The notes beneath the pieces were generated by a model. It had not been told where the DNA came from. It was given only the letters and a program-made list of their open reading frames with translations, and did no database searches. 64,000 bases of DNA from Alphaproteobacteria bacterium (GTDB lineage Bacteria; Pseudomonadota; Alphaproteobacteria; Reyranellales; Reyranellaceae): the NCBI GenBank assembly GCA_016870115.1, contig VGCH01000009.1, forward strand, positions 62,001 to 126,000, written 5' to 3'. A program made the position numbers and the translations under genes. This document shows, piece by piece, positions 1 to 9,292 of this stretch (position 1 is its first letter; every line of letters starts with the position of its first letter).

Positions 1-145
1 TGGCGAAGTCGTTGCGCAGCATCAGCGCGACGGAGTCGTCCTCACCGACGCCCGCCGCATGCAAGGCTCCTGCCGCCCTGGCGGCGCGTTGCGCGATTTC
101 GGCCCAGCCGCGAAACTGTGCCCCGGACTGGATTCCCGGACCCAT
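1..145 (-). CDS. AMP-dependent acyl-CoA synthetase/ligase, N-terminal fragment
   Basis: Only the first 48 codons lie in the window; the gene continues past base 1. The start reads MGPGIQSGAQFRGWAEIAQR and soon reaches GVGEDDSVALMLRND, which resembles the N-terminal region of fatty-acyl or AMP-forming CoA ligases, where this segment precedes the ATP-binding core. The core motifs are outside the window, so substrate cannot be judged. The ATG follows the TAG stop of the upstream binding-protein gene by three bases, so the two are almost certainly cotranscribed and coupled. The family call rests on a short N-terminal match only. Confidence 0.6.
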   Translation of the reverse strand, partial: MGPGIQSGAQFRGWAEIAQRAARAAGALHAAGVGEDDSVALMLRNDFA

Positions 146-148
146 GGC

Positions 149-1348
149 CTACTCCTTCACGATGTCGCCGAAGAGCTGGAATCGCTGTCCGTCGAAGCGT
201 TGGAGGCGCAGAGTCTGATACGGCAAGAAATCTTCCGGCCCGGTGTCGAGCGTGACTCCTGGCAACGTGAGGGGCGTGGCGAAGCCCTTGAGCGACGCCG
301 CCTGCCTCATCAGGTTCTCGCGAGTGAGAGTGTCGCCGCACTGGCACAGGAGGTGCGCCACGATGATGCTGTAGGTGTAGCCGGCAGACACAAACGAATC
401 CTCGGGGTTCAGCTCGGGCGCCCAGCGCCTTGCCCAGGCCCGATACTCCACCATGCCGGTATCGGCATCCCACTGCGGATCGCCCGGGCTCTTGGCATTG
501 GCGGCCGTGATGACACCGGTCGCGGCCTCGGCGCCGGCGGGGCGCAGTACGCCGGGCACTGACGAGGAGCCGACAGGCAGATAGACCTGCGGCTTCCAGC
601 CGAGTTCGTGCGCTTTGCGCATCGCCTGGGTCGCGTGCTTTCCGGTCGCCACGATGAAGAAGACATCGGCATTGCTCGAGCGGAGCTGGATCACTTGCGA
701 GTCGACCGTGGGGTCGGTGGTCTCGTAGGTGACGTCGGCCACGATCTGGCTTGCGCGCGCGCCCAGCGCGTGGCGGAAACCCTCGACATAGTCTTTTCCG
801 AAATCGTCGTTCTGCCGCAGGATCGCGATCCGCGCATTGGGGCTGGCGCCCAGGATGTGTCGGGCATAGACCGCGCCCTCGGTCGAGTAGGCAATCATGC
901 CCATCATGGTCCAGGGATTGCCCTTGGGATCGTTCCAGGCGGCCGCGCCCGTCAAGATCAGGAGCTGCGGCACCTTCCTCTGATTGAGGTAGCGATGGAT
1001 CGCCTTGTTGGTCGGTGTGCCGAGGGTGTTCACGATGGCGAGTACGTTGTCGCGCTCGACCAGTGAGCGCGTGGCCTCCATCGTCTTGGGTGGGCTGTAG
1101 CCGTCGTCGAGCGAGATCAGGTTGATCTTGCGGCCGTTCACGCCGCCCTGCGTCTCGTTCAGCGACTTGAAATAGGCGCTCTGCGCCTTGCCCACGCCGG
1201 ACAGGGCCGACAGCGGACCACTGTACGGCATGGTCTGACCCAGCCGGATCTCCGCGTCCGACGCACCGGGGTCATACTTCTTCTGCGCCACAGCCGACTG
1301 CGCGGCCATCAAGCAGGTCGACGCGAGAACGAGGGCACGCAGGATCAT
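149..1348 (-). CDS. ABC transporter substrate-binding protein, branched-chain amino acid type
   Basis: The 399-residue product has a Sec signal peptide (residues 1-21, likely cleaved after SAVA) and then the periplasmic type-I binding fold of the LivJ/Peripla_BP_6 family. The segment IRLGQTMPYSGPLSALSGVG, the VNGRKINLISLDDGYSPPKT region and the RIAILRQNDDFGKDY hinge strand are typical. It should bind a small solute in the periplasm and deliver it to a Liv-type permease, but no permease or ATPase gene is in the window. Its ATG overlaps the stop of the TetR gene by four bases (ATGA), and a CoA ligase follows at once. This suggests an acid-type substrate that is then activated to its CoA ester, which is inference. 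Confidence 0.85.
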   Translation of the reverse strand: MILRALVLASTCLMAAQSAVAQKKYDPGASDAEIRLGQTMPYSGPLSALSGVGKAQSAYFKSLNETQGGVNGRKINLISLDDGYSPPKTMEATRSLVERDNVLAIVNTLGTPTNKAIHRYLNQRKVPQLLILTGAAAWNDPKGNPWTMMGMIAYSTEGAVYARHILGASPNARIAILRQNDDFGKDYVEGFRHALGARASQIVADVTYETTDPTVDSQVIQLRSSNADVFFIVATGKHATQAMRKAHELGWKPQVYLPVGSSSVPGVLRPAGAEAATGVITAANAKSPGDPQWDADTGMVEYRAWARRWAPELNPEDSFVSAGYTYSIIVAHLLCQCGDTLTRENLMRQAASLKGFATPLTLPGVTLDTGPEDFLPYQTLRLQRFDGQRFQLFGDIVKE

Positions 1349-1998
1349 CGTTTCCTCCGGGTAGAACGCTCGGCGGGCGTGGGCGTTGCATCGGACACAA
1401 CCCGCGCGCCGGCGATCATCAGACGTCCGTTATGCTGGGCGATGCTGCCCCAGTCGGGTGCGCCGTGTCTCAGCATGCCCGCCTTCGCGAGCATGACCAG
1501 CCCATGTGTTGTGGCCCACATCGACCAACCGAACAGCGCCGCGTCTCCCGCGATCAGCCCGGCTTTGGCGAGGTCTTCCGCCTGCCGCGTGACGAAGCCG
1601 CGGGCACGCAGCGCCTCGCGCGCGAGCTCGGGATGGCTCTCATCGATCGGTTGGTCGATCTCGAACATCAGCCGATAGGCGTGCGGTTCATTGAACGCGA
1701 ACGCGAAATAGGCGTCGCCCACCGCGCGCATCCGCGCGACCGGGTCGTCGCCCGCCGCGTGCGCCGCCTTCTCGAGCGCATCGGCGAAGCGCCCGAACGC
1801 CTGCGCCCGAACCGTCGCCAGGATCTCCGCCTTGTCCTTGAAGTAGCGGTACGGGGTCTTGGGGCTGCATCCCAGCGCGTCGGCGAGCTGGCGCATGGTG
1901 ACGCCCTCATAGCCCAGCCGCGCGAACCGCTCTGTCGCGACCCGACACAGCTCGGCCCGGAAGTCGGCGATGTCCTGGTCGGTAAGGTAGCGCGGCAT
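1345..1998 (-). CDS. TetR/AcrR family transcriptional regulator
   Basis: A 217-residue one-component repressor. The N-terminal helix-turn-helix is clear: MRQLADALGCSPKTPYRYFK at about residues 35-54, with the usual YRYFKDK turn. The remainder is a variable helical ligand-binding domain. It heads the unit TetR / binding protein / CoA ligase with a four-base overlap to the binding protein. A perfect 13-bp inverted repeat lies 7 bp upstream of its start (2006-2018), consistent with autorepression of the whole unit. The ligand is unknown; a CoA ester or the transported acid would fit the context. Confidence 0.88.
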   Translation of the reverse strand: MPRYLTDQDIADFRAELCRVATERFARLGYEGVTMRQLADALGCSPKTPYRYFKDKAEILATVRAQAFGRFADALEKAAHAAGDDPVARMRAVGDAYFAFAFNEPHAYRLMFEIDQPIDESHPELAREALRARGFVTRQAEDLAKAGLIAGDAALFGWSMWATTHGLVMLAKAGMLRHGAPDWGSIAQHNGRLMIAGARVVSDATPTPAERSTRRKR

Positions 1999-2005
1999 TG
2001 TTCAA

Positions 2006-2018
2006 TACACAGTGTGTA
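2006..2018. promoter_or_regulatory. Candidate TetR operator, TACACA-G-TGTGTA
   Basis: Perfect inverted repeat with 6-bp arms and a single central base. It sits in the 46-bp gap between the acyl-CoA dehydrogenase stop (2045) and the TetR start (1998). Position and symmetry fit an autoregulatory TetR operator; binding itself is inferred. Confidence 0.55.
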
Positions 2019-2044
2019 CTGACGCCCGCGGGCGCGTCAACCGC

Positions 2045-3217
2045 TCAGGCGGTCTCTTCGAAGATCTCCCGGCCAATGAGCATCCGGCGAATCTCGCTCG
2101 TTCCGGCGCCAATCTCGTAGATCTTCGCATCGCGCAGCAGTCGGCCCGTTGGATAGTCGTTGATGTATCCGTTGCCGCCCAAGAGCTGAATGGCATCAAG
2201 CGCGAGCTGCGTGGCGCGCTCGGAAGCATAGAGGATCGCGCCGGCAGCGTCCTTTCGCGTGGTACGGCCGGCGTCGCAGGCCTTTGCGACTGCGTACACA
2301 TAGGCCTTGCAGGCGTTCATGGTCGTGTACATGTCGGCGAGCTTGCCCTGGACGAGTTGGAACTGTCCGATCGGCTGGCCGAACTGGCGCCGCTCGTGAA
2401 CATAGGGAACGACGATGTCCATCGCGGCCTGCATGATGCCGATCGGTCCGGCGGCGAGCACGGCGCGTTCGTAGTCGAGGCCGCTCATCAGCACGTGAAC
2501 GCCCTTGTTCACCTCACCCAGAACGTTCTCAGCCGGCACCTCGCAATCCTCAAACACCAGCTCGCCGGTCGACGAGCCGCGCATGCCCAACTTGTCGAGC
2601 TTCTGCGCGACGCGGAAACCAGGCGTGTCGGTCGGCACGATAAACGCGGTGATACCACGCGGCCCGGCAGCAGGATCGGTCTTGGCGTAAACCACGATCA
2701 GCTGGGCGTCGGGGCTGTTGGTGATCCACATCTTGGTACCGTTCAGCACATAGCGATCGCCCTTGCGATCGGCCCGCAGCTTCATCGACACCACATCGGA
2801 GCCCGCGCCGCTCTCGCTCATCGCGAGCCCGCCGACGTGCTCGCCAGAGATCAGCTTGGGGAGAAAGCGGCGTTTCTGTTCCGGTGTGCCGTTGCGGCGC
2901 AGCTGGTTCACACAAAGGTTGGAGTGGGCGCCGTAGCTGAGACCGACGGCCGCCGAAGCCCGACTCACCTCCTCGACCGCCACGACATGCTCAAGATAAC
3001 CAAGGCCTGAGCCGCCGAACTCTTCCTCGACGGTGATGCCGTGCAAGCCAAGCGCGCCCATACGCGGCCACAGCTCGCGTGGGAAACGGTCGGTCCGGTC
3101 GATCTCGGCAGCGAGCGGGGCTACCTCGGCGTCGGCGAAGCGACGCACCTGCTCGCGCAGCGCGTCGGCGGTCTCGCCGAGATCGAAGTCGAAAGGCGCG
3201 GCGGTGTTGGGAATCAT
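2045..3217 (-). CDS. ivd: Isovaleryl-CoA dehydrogenase-type acyl-CoA dehydrogenase
   Basis: FAD flavoenzyme of 390 residues that oxidises an acyl-CoA to the 2,3-enoyl-CoA and passes electrons to ETF. Signature segments are [13 protein letters not shown] (flavin/substrate region), [11 protein letters not shown], and the C-terminal [20 protein letters not shown]. The catalytic base appears as Glu250 in [13 protein letters not shown], the loop position characteristic of isovaleryl-CoA dehydrogenase rather than the late Glu of short/medium-chain enzymes. An upstream in-frame start exists 14 codons earlier, but the internal ATG at 3217 has GGAG at 8 bp and was preferred. Divergent from a LysR gene across a 151-bp region. 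ETF genes are at 54-56 kb. Isovaleryl specificity is likely but not proven. Confidence 0.85.
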   Translation of the reverse strand: MIPNTAAPFDFDLGETADALREQVRRFADAEVAPLAAEIDRTDRFPRELWPRMGALGLHGITVEEEFGGSGLGYLEHVVAVEEVSRASAAVGLSYGAHSNLCVNQLRRNGTPEQKRRFLPKLISGEHVGGLAMSESGAGSDVVSMKLRADRKGDRYVLNGTKMWITNSPDAQLIVVYAKTDPAAGPRGITAFIVPTDTPGFRVAQKLDKLGMRGSSTGELVFEDCEVPAENVLGEVNKGVHVLMSGLDYERAVLAAGPIGIMQAAMDIVVPYVHERRQFGQPIGQFQLVQGKLADMYTTMNACKAYVYAVAKACDAGRTTRKDAAGAILYASERATQLALDAIQLLGGNGYINDYPTGRLLRDAKIYEIGAGTSEIRRMLIGREIFEETA

Positions 3218-3325
3218 CGAGGCTTCTCCAAAACGACGGGATCGATCAGGCGGCACCACGCAGGGCCAAAGCGGCGGCCGCGCGCCCCCTCGGGTGGGAA
3301 GTTGCCTGCTCTATGCGTCATCGGT

Positions 3326-3337
3326 ACAATCGATTGT
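3326..3337. promoter_or_regulatory. Palindrome ACAATCGATTGT in the divergent promoter region
   Basis: A perfect 12-bp palindrome. Two further G:C matches outside a T:T mismatch extend it to an imperfect 18 bp (3323-3340). It lies between the acyl-CoA dehydrogenase and LysR starts and is a plausible recognition half-region for the LysR protein or another dimeric regulator. Confidence 0.4.
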
Positions 3338-3350
3338 TCCAGTGCTTTCC

Positions 3351-3365
3351 ATAGATACGGTCTAT
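3351..3365. promoter_or_regulatory. Candidate LysR box ATAGA-N5-TCTAT (T-N11-A)
   Basis: Inverted repeat with 5-bp arms that matches the general T-N11-A pattern of LysR-type binding sites. It ends four bases before the inferred TTG start of the LysR gene and lies about 135 bp from the divergent dehydrogenase start. This fits autoregulation together with control of the neighbour. Confidence 0.45.
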
Positions 3366-3368
3366 TCG

Positions 3369-4262
3369 TTGAATCTGGCCTTCATTCGCTACTTCCTCGC
3401 TGTCGCGGAAACCGGCTCGTTCACCCAAGCGGCGGAGCGCTGTCACGTCACCCAGCCGACACTGTCAGCGGGCATCGCGCGACTTGAGCAGGCGCTCGAG
3501 GCCACGCTAATCCGCCGCGATCGCCGCAGCGAGCTCACCGACGCCGGTCGCCGCTTCCTGCCACTGGCGCGCGGCATGGTCGAGAACTGGACCGCCGCGC
3601 GCGGCGCGACGCGAGCGCGGCCTGCGCCTCGGCTGCTGCGCATTGGTCTCGGCTCGACCGTGCCGGCGGGGCCAGCCCTGAACTGGCTCGCCGGCGCTGC
3701 CCGACGGTTGCCGTTCGATCTCGAAGTCGCCGACGGACCCGGGCCCGCACTCGAGCAGCGCCTACAGCGGGGGAGGCTCGACCTCGCGTTGGTCGCCCTG
3801 CGTGCCGCGGCGCCGCCGGAACTCTCGGAGGTGCTGCTGCGCGAGCCCTATGTGCTGGCTTCGGCGGCCGACCATCTGCTCGCGACGCGCGATCGCTGGG
3901 CCATCGCCGAGCTGCCGGAAGCACCCTTTATATATCGCGCCGCCTGCGAGGCGCACGACGAGGCGCGGCGCGCCTTCGCCGCGGCCGGGCCGACGCCGCG
4001 TGTCGCGCTCGCCACCGCCGACGAGGAGCGCGCCGGCACCGCGGTGCTGGCGGGCCTTGGCCTCTGTCTGATGCCGCTCTCGCTCCTGAGGCCCGGCATG
4101 GCGTGGGCCGAACTGCGCGACCTGGCACTCGAGCGGCGTCTGGTGCTGCTGTGGCGCGCCGGATTGGACCCCGTCGCTCTCGACGCGTTGCGCGAGGCCG
4201 CCCGGGCGACGCGCTGGACGTCGGCGGCCACCACTGCCCGCTCCACGGCATTTGCGCGTTGA
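3369..4262 (+). CDS. LysR family transcriptional regulator
   Basis: About 297 residues, the usual LysR length, when started at the TTG at 3369, which gives NLAFIRYFLAVAETGSFTQA at the N-terminus. The winged helix-turn-helix contains CHVTQPTLSAGIARLEQ (residues about 27-43); the rest is a periplasmic-binding-like effector domain. The open frame extends much further upstream but has no LysR-like sequence there. A GTG at 3342 is another possible start, but it would put the LysR box inside the gene. It diverges from the acyl-CoA dehydrogenase and probably regulates it. Confidence 0.82.
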   Translation: MNLAFIRYFLAVAETGSFTQAAERCHVTQPTLSAGIARLEQALEATLIRRDRRSELTDAGRRFLPLARGMVENWTAARGATRARPAPRLLRIGLGSTVPAGPALNWLAGAARRLPFDLEVADGPGPALEQRLQRGRLDLALVALRAAAPPELSEVLLREPYVLASAADHLLATRDRWAIAELPEAPFIYRAACEAHDEARRAFAAAGPTPRVALATADEERAGTAVLAGLGLCLMPLSLLRPGMAWAELRDLALERRLVLLWRAGLDPVALDALREAARATRWTSAATTARSTAFAR

Positions 4263-4275
4263 ACGCGTGGCCCGA

Positions 4276-4875
4276 TCACCCCGCGGCTGGCGCGACGCGC
4301 CGAAGCGCGGCGATCAGGCGATCCACGAAGCCGCGATCGATCGGCGCGTGCCCCATCAGCAAGCGGTAGAACAGCGGCCCGAACAGCAGATCGAGTAGCA
4401 GCTCGGGATCGCCCTCACCGCCCAGCGCGCCCTCACGCACGGCGCGGGCCAGGATCTCGCGGGCAGCATCACGATTGCGAGCGATGAAGTGGTTGCGAAA
4501 CGCTTTGGCCAGCTCGGTCTCGGACTGCGCGGCCGCGACCATGGCGGCAACGCTGCGTCCGCCCGGCGCGGCGAAGGCATCGGCAACCGCATGCAGTCGG
4601 GCCCGCAGGTCGGCGAGCGCACCGCCGCGACCCGCGGGCGGCAGCGCTCCCACTGCCGAGTCGAGGAACGCCTCCATCGCCACCGACGGCGCGTTGGGCC
4701 AGTAGCGGTAGACGGTCGGTCGGCTGACCCCGGCGCGATCGGCGATACCATCGACGGTCACCGCCGTCAGACCGCCACGCGCCAGCAACTCCCGCGCCGC
4801 CTTCAGGATTGCAGCCCGGGTCCGGGGGTCGCGCGGCCGGCCCCGCGGCCGTGCGGGAGAGGCTTGACGGTTCAT
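4276..4875 (-). CDS. TetR/AcrR family transcriptional regulator
   Basis: A 199-residue regulator with an unusually clear N-terminal helix-turn-helix, VDGIADRAGVSRPTVYRYW at about residues 41-59, preceded by a basic RPRGRPRDPRTR tail. The C-terminal helical domain would bind an unknown effector. It converges with the LysR gene and diverges from the VOC gene at 4922. The 46-bp gap between the divergent starts carries a 6-8-6 inverted repeat. Repression of both itself and the VOC gene is the simplest reading. Confidence 0.87.
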   Translation of the reverse strand: MNRQASPARPRGRPRDPRTRAAILKAARELLARGGLTAVTVDGIADRAGVSRPTVYRYWPNAPSVAMEAFLDSAVGALPPAGRGGALADLRARLHAVADAFAAPGGRSVAAMVAAAQSETELAKAFRNHFIARNRDAAREILARAVREGALGGEGDPELLLDLLFGPLFYRLLMGHAPIDRGFVDRLIAALRRVAPAAG

Positions 4876-4883
4876 CTATTTAG

Positions 4884-4903
4884 TTTACGATACGTCACGT
4901 AAA
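4884..4903. promoter_or_regulatory. Candidate TetR operator TTTACG-N8-CGTAAA
   Basis: Perfect 6-bp arms around an 8-bp spacer in the 46-bp region between the divergent TetR (start 4875) and VOC (start 4922) genes. The local base composition is notably AT-rich compared with its surroundings. A shared operator for both genes is inferred. Confidence 0.5.
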
Positions 4904-4921
4904 TAAGATACGGAGGCGAGC

Positions 4922-5383
4922 ATGGCGGCAAAACCGGTTCCCGACAACCAGACGCTCCGCCCGCACCTCACGGTGCGTGATGGCGCGGCCGCGATCGACT
5001 TCTACCGACGCGCCTTCGGGGCCGTGGAGCTGTTCCGACTCGTCGAGCCCAGCGGAAAGCTGGGCCATGCCGAAATCCGGATCGGCGACACGATCGTCAT
5101 GCTGAATGAAGAGTATCCCGATTTCGGCGCGTTGAGCCCCGACTCCCTCGGCGGCTCGCCGGTGGCCTTCCTGATCTACGTCGACAACGCGGATCAGGCG
5201 ATCGAGCGCGCGACCAAGGCAGGCGCAACTCTGTTGCGGCCGGTGGCTGACCAGTTCTACGGCGACCGCTCCGGCATGGTCGCCTGCCCGTTCGGCTATC
5301 GCTGGACGCTCGGCAACCGCGCCGAAGAGGTGGACCCGGCCGAAATGCAACGGCGCTTCACCAAGATGATGTCCGGCGGCTAA
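4922..5383 (+). CDS. VOC family protein, PhnB-like (glyoxalase/bleomycin-resistance fold)
   Basis: A 153-residue protein with the beta-alpha-beta-beta-beta fold. It opens with LRPHLTVRDGAAAIDFYRRA and FGAVELFRLVEPSGKLGHAE and ends with the DRSGMVACPFGYRWTLGNR strand typical of PhnB-type proteins. The members' substrates are varied and mostly unknown. The start has GGAGG seven bases upstream. The gene is divergent from a TetR regulator and convergent with mgtE, with only four bases between the ends. A resistance or detoxification role is a guess from the TetR pairing. Confidence 0.82.
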   Translation: MAAKPVPDNQTLRPHLTVRDGAAAIDFYRRAFGAVELFRLVEPSGKLGHAEIRIGDTIVMLNEEYPDFGALSPDSLGGSPVAFLIYVDNADQAIERATKAGATLLRPVADQFYGDRSGMVACPFGYRWTLGNRAEEVDPAEMQRRFTKMMSGG

Positions 5384-5387
5384 GCGG

Positions 5388-6749
5388 TCAGAGCAGGAAC
5401 CAGGTCGCGAGGCCGAGGAACGCGAGGAAGCCCACCACGTCGGTCACCGTCGTGAGGAACACCGTCGAGGAGACCGCAGGGTCAATGCCGGCGCGTTGGA
5501 GCCCGATCGGGATCAGCGTGCCCGCAAGCGCGGCGGCCACCAGATTGCAGACCATGGCCGCTGCGATCACCGCACCCAGCCGCCAGTCACCGTACCAGGC
5601 GACCACCGCCACAGCCATGATGGCGGCGAAGAGGAGGCCGTTCAACCCGCCCACCGTGGCCTCCTTGGCGACGAAGCGCAGGGCGTTGGCGGCCGTCAGT
5701 TCGCCCATCGCCAACGCCCGCACCGCGACCGTCACCGTCTGGGTTCCGGCATTGCCACCCATCGACGCGACGATGGGCATCAGCACGGCAAGCGCCACGA
5801 TCTTTTCGATCGATCCCTCGAACTGACCGATCACGAAGGAGGCCGCGATGGCGGTGGCGAGATTCACCGTCAGCCACCAGGCGCGCATCGTCGCCGTGCG
5901 CACCGGGCTGGCGTGCATGTCGTCGTGCCCGACGCCGCCCAGCTGCAAGATGTCGGCACCGGCCTCTTCGTCGATCACATCGACCACGTCGTCGATCATG
6001 ATGACGCCCATCAGGCGACGCTCGCCGTTGACCACCGGGCAGGACACGAGGTCGCGATCACGAAACAGCCGCGCCACCTCGGCCCGGGTGGCGCCGGCCG
6101 GGATCGACTGGATATCGGGGTCGACCAGATCGAGGATCGGCACCGGCCGCTTGGTCCGCAGCATGCGGCCGAGCTTGACCGTGCCCGCGAGGCGCCCATC
6201 GGCATCGACCACGAAGAGATCGTAGACGTCATCCGGCAGGTCGCTGGCCTCACGGCAGTGATCGATCACCTCGCCCACTGTCCAGCGATCCGGAACTTTC
6301 ACCAGCGAGCGCTGCATCAGACGCGCTGCGCTGTCCTCCGGATAGGCGAGCTGCGCCTCGATCTCGACCCGCTCGTCGACGGGCAGCTCGGCCAGCACCT
6401 CCCGCCGCTCCGCCTCGGGCAAGTCCTCGAGCAGCGTCGCGGCGTCGTCGGTCTCGAGCTCGTGGGCGACCGCGGCGATATCCTTGCTGTCGAGGCGCTC
6501 CAGCACCTCGTCGCGCACCGTTTCGTCCAGTTCGACGATCGCTTCGGGATCGAGCTCGCCTTTCAAGAGCGCCACAAGCGCATCGCGCTCGGGATCGGTG
6601 ACCTGCTCCAGCACCGTCGCCTGGCCGGCAGCGCTCAGGCTCGCCAGCAATGCGCGCAATTCTTCTGTACGACCCTCGGCCAGGAGCGCCTCGACGCGGC
6701 GCACCGTCTCCGGCGACACCTCGAGGAGCTGATCGGCCTCCCCGCTCAT
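5388..6749 (-). CDS. mgtE: Magnesium transporter MgtE
   Basis: A 453-residue inner-membrane Mg2+ channel. The order is typical: an acidic superhelical N-domain (MgtE_N, about residues 30-130, with the repeated LLEDLPEAERREVLAELP pattern), paired CBS domains (about 135-260), and a C-terminal block of five membrane helices (about 290-453) containing the SMGGNAGTQTVTVAVRA pore motif. The frame is open 65 codons upstream, but that part is antisense-like shadow of maeB. The ATG at 6749 overlaps the maeB stop (ATGA) and gives the family N-terminus. Cotranscribed with and downstream of maeB. Confidence 0.93.
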   Translation of the reverse strand: MSGEADQLLEVSPETVRRVEALLAEGRTEELRALLASLSAAGQATVLEQVTDPERDALVALLKGELDPEAIVELDETVRDEVLERLDSKDIAAVAHELETDDAATLLEDLPEAERREVLAELPVDERVEIEAQLAYPEDSAARLMQRSLVKVPDRWTVGEVIDHCREASDLPDDVYDLFVVDADGRLAGTVKLGRMLRTKRPVPILDLVDPDIQSIPAGATRAEVARLFRDRDLVSCPVVNGERRLMGVIMIDDVVDVIDEEAGADILQLGGVGHDDMHASPVRTATMRAWWLTVNLATAIAASFVIGQFEGSIEKIVALAVLMPIVASMGGNAGTQTVTVAVRALAMGELTAANALRFVAKEATVGGLNGLLFAAIMAVAVVAWYGDWRLGAVIAAAMVCNLVAAALAGTLIPIGLQRAGIDPAVSSTVFLTTVTDVVGFLAFLGLATWFLL

Positions 6750-9028
6750 CCGCGGCGCTCGGCGTGGCGTTGCGCGTCGACAACCGCGAGCGCGGTCATG
6801 TTGAGGATGCCGCGTGCCGTGACCGACGGCGTGAGGACGTGGGCAGGCCGCGCGGTGCCAAGCAAGATCGGGCCGACATGCAGCCCGTCGGCGGCCGTCT
6901 TCAGCAGATTGAACGCGATGTTCGCCGAGTCGAGTGACGGGCAAATCAACAGGTTGGCCGCACTCCGGAGCCGCGAGCGTGGAAAGAGGTTCTCGCGAAT
7001 CGTGTCATCGAGCGCGGCATCGCCATGCATCTCGCCCTCGACCTCGAGGTCCGGCGCGCGCGCCTGCAGAAGCGCCGTCGCCTCGGCCATCTTCCGCGCC
7101 GAGGGCAGGTCGGAACTGCCGAAATTGGAATGCGAGAGCAGCGCGACCTTCGGCACGATCCCGAACCGGCGAACCTCTTCGGCGGCTAGCAGCGCGATCT
7201 CGGCCAGCGTGCCGGCGTCGGGATCGGCGTTCACATAGGTGTCCGCGATGAACAACGAACGCGTCGGCATCACCAGCAGGCTGAGGCCGGCCATGGGCGC
7301 CCCCGCCGCGCGCAGTCCGATCACCTCTCGCACATGGTTGAGATGCGTGCGGAATCGCCCGAAGGTGCCGGCGATCATCGCGTCGCAATCGCCGAGCCGC
7401 ACGGCCAGCGCCGCGATCAGCGTCGGACTGGAGCGGACAAGATTGCGCGCCGTGGGTTCCGTGACGCCGCGTCGCTCCATCAGCTCGTGATAGGAGCGCC
7501 AGTAGCGATCGTAGCGCGGGTCGCTGTTGGGATCGACCAGCGCCACGTCGGTGCCCGGGCGGAATCGCAGTCCCAGCCGCTCGGCGCGGCGCTTCACCAC
7601 CTCGGGCCGACCGACCAGCACGGGTTCCGCAATCCGCTCGTCCAGGATCGCCTGGACGGCGCGCAACACCCGGTCATCCTCGCCCGCGCTGAAGATCACC
7701 CGCCGCGGTCCACGCCGCGCCTGTTCGAACACGGGCCGCATCACCAGGCCCGAGCGGAACACGAACTGGCCGAGCTGTTCGCGGTAGGCATCGAAGTCGG
7801 CAATCGGCCGGGTTGCGACGCCGCTCTCCATCGCGGCACGCGCCACAGCGGGCGCCAGCTCGACGATCAGGCGCGGATCGAATGGCTTGGGGATGATCTG
7901 GCGCGGTCCGAATCCGCCGCCGGCCTCGCCAAAAGCGCGGGCCACAACTTCCGAGGGCTCCTGGCGGGCGAGCTTGGCGAGCGCGCGAACGCAGGCGACC
8001 TTCATGTCGTCGTTGACGGTTCGCGCGCCCGCGTCCAGCGCGCCGCGAAAGATGTAGGGGAAACAGAGAACATTGTTCACCTGGTTCGGATAGTCGCTGC
8101 GTCCGGTGGCGACGATCGCGTCATCGCGCACCGCCGCGACTTCCTCCGGCATGATCTCGGGCGTCGGATTCGCGAGTGCCAGAATGAGCGGCCGCGCGGC
8201 CATGCGCGCCACCATCTCGCGCTTCAGGACGCCGCCGGCCGACAGACCGAGGAAGACGTCGGCACCCTCGATCACCTCGGCGAGAGAGCGCGCGGCCGTG
8301 GTCCGGGCATAGCGCGCCTTCCACGGATCCATCAGCGCGGTACGGCCCTCATAGACGACGCCCTCGATGTCGGTGACCCAGATGTTGGAGCGCGGCAGAC
8401 CGAGCTTTTCCAGAAGGCCAAGGCAGGAGAGCGCCGCGGCGCCCGCACCCGACACCACGAGCTTCACCTGGGCGATGTCCTTGCCCACGAGGTCGAGCCC
8501 GTTCAGGACGGCCGCGCCCACGATGATGGCGGTGCCGTGTTGGTCGTCGTGGAACACCGGAATCGCAAGCCGCTCGCGCAGCTTCTGCTCGACGTGGAAG
8601 CACTCCGGCGCCTTGATGTCCTCAAGGTTGATGCCGCCGAAGGTGGGCTCCATCGCGGCCACGATCTCGACCAGCCGGTCAGGGTCATTCTCGGCCAACT
8701 CAAGATCGAAGACGTCGATGCCGGCGAACTTCTTGAACAGAACCCCCTTGCCCTCCATCACCGGCTTGGCGGCCAGCGGGCCGATATTGCCCAGCCCGAG
8801 CACGGCGGTTCCGTTCGTGACGACAGCGACCAGATTGGCGCGCGCGGTCAGCTCGGCCGCGGTGCCGGCATCGCGCACGATCTCGTTGCACGCCGCAGCA
8901 ACTCCCGGCGAATAGGCGAGTGCGAGGTCGCGCTGGGTCGCCAGCGGCTTGGTGGGAACGACCTCGATCTTTCCGGGTCGGGGCAGACGATGGTAGCGAA
9001 GCGCGCCATCGGTCAGTTCGTCCGCCAT
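6746..9028 (-). CDS. maeB: NADP-dependent malic enzyme with phosphotransacetylase-like C-domain
   Basis: About 760 residues, the large bacterial form. The N-terminal malic domain and NAD(P)-binding domain run to about residue 430 ([53 protein letters not shown]). A phosphate-acetyltransferase-like domain follows (about 440-760), usually regulatory. It converts malate to pyruvate with NADPH formation in the cytosol. The ATG at 9028 has GGAGG six bases upstream and was preferred over a start seven codons earlier. Translationally coupled to mgtE. Supplies pyruvate and NADPH for growth on acids and fatty acids. Confidence 0.94.
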   Translation of the reverse strand: MADELTDGALRYHRLPRPGKIEVVPTKPLATQRDLALAYSPGVAAACNEIVRDAGTAAELTARANLVAVVTNGTAVLGLGNIGPLAAKPVMEGKGVLFKKFAGIDVFDLELAENDPDRLVEIVAAMEPTFGGINLEDIKAPECFHVEQKLRERLAIPVFHDDQHGTAIIVGAAVLNGLDLVGKDIAQVKLVVSGAGAAALSCLGLLEKLGLPRSNIWVTDIEGVVYEGRTALMDPWKARYARTTAARSLAEVIEGADVFLGLSAGGVLKREMVARMAARPLILALANPTPEIMPEEVAAVRDDAIVATGRSDYPNQVNNVLCFPYIFRGALDAGARTVNDDMKVACVRALAKLARQEPSEVVARAFGEAGGGFGPRQIIPKPFDPRLIVELAPAVARAAMESGVATRPIADFDAYREQLGQFVFRSGLVMRPVFEQARRGPRRVIFSAGEDDRVLRAVQAILDERIAEPVLVGRPEVVKRRAERLGLRFRPGTDVALVDPNSDPRYDRYWRSYHELMERRGVTEPTARNLVRSSPTLIAALAVRLGDCDAMIAGTFGRFRTHLNHVREVIGLRAAGAPMAGLSLLVMPTRSLFIADTYVNADPDAGTLAEIALLAAEEVRRFGIVPKVALLSHSNFGSSDLPSARKMAEATALLQARAPDLEVEGEMHGDAALDDTIRENLFPRSRLRSAANLLICPSLDSANIAFNLLKTAADGLHVGPILLGTARPAHVLTPSVTARGILNMTALAVVDAQRHAERRG

Positions 9029-9058
9029 GGCCGCCTCCTGTCCGTACATACGCTGCGG

Positions 9059-9078
9059 CCGCTCCCGGACGGGAGCGG
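9059..9078 (-). other. GC-rich hairpin between tRNA-Leu and maeB
   Basis: On the minus strand CCGCTCCC-GTCC-GGGAGCGG forms a perfect 8-bp stem with a 4-base loop, 38 bases beyond the tRNA 3' end. It has no following T-run, so it is not a classical terminator. It may pause transcription or protect or process the tRNA 3' end. Confidence 0.4.
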
Positions 9079-9115
9079 CGCGCGTTCAGTCGAATGCCGA
9101 TCGGACCGGCGAGTT

Positions 9116-9200
9116 TGGTGCGGCCAAGAAGACTCGAACTTCCACGCCTCGCGGCACTAGCACCTCAAGCTAGCGCGTCTACCAATTCCGCCATGGCCGC
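9116..9200 (-). tRNA. tRNA-Leu (anticodon GAG), CCA encoded
   Basis: 85 nt. The acceptor stem pairs GCGGCCA with TGGCCGC, then A and a genomically encoded CCA. The D-arm has GAATTGGTAGA. The anticodon stem is CTAGC/GCTAG with loop TTGAGGT, so the anticodon is GAG, reading CUC and CUU. A long class-II variable arm (TGCCGCGAGGCGT) and a T-arm with TTCGAGT loop complete the leucine-type cloverleaf. It lies divergent to lipB and upstream of maeB. Confidence 0.96.
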
Positions 9201-9292
9201 GCCGGTCCGAACGCGCGGGGGATAGCAAATCGACCCCCGAGTGGCAAGGCGCGGGCCTTGCGCGTCGGGCTCGCGCGCGGCACACGGTCGAA

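Noticed and set aside
9059-9078. Intrinsic terminator of tRNA-Leu
   Set aside because: The hairpin is perfect but is not followed by a T-run on the minus strand, so it is listed only as a hairpin.
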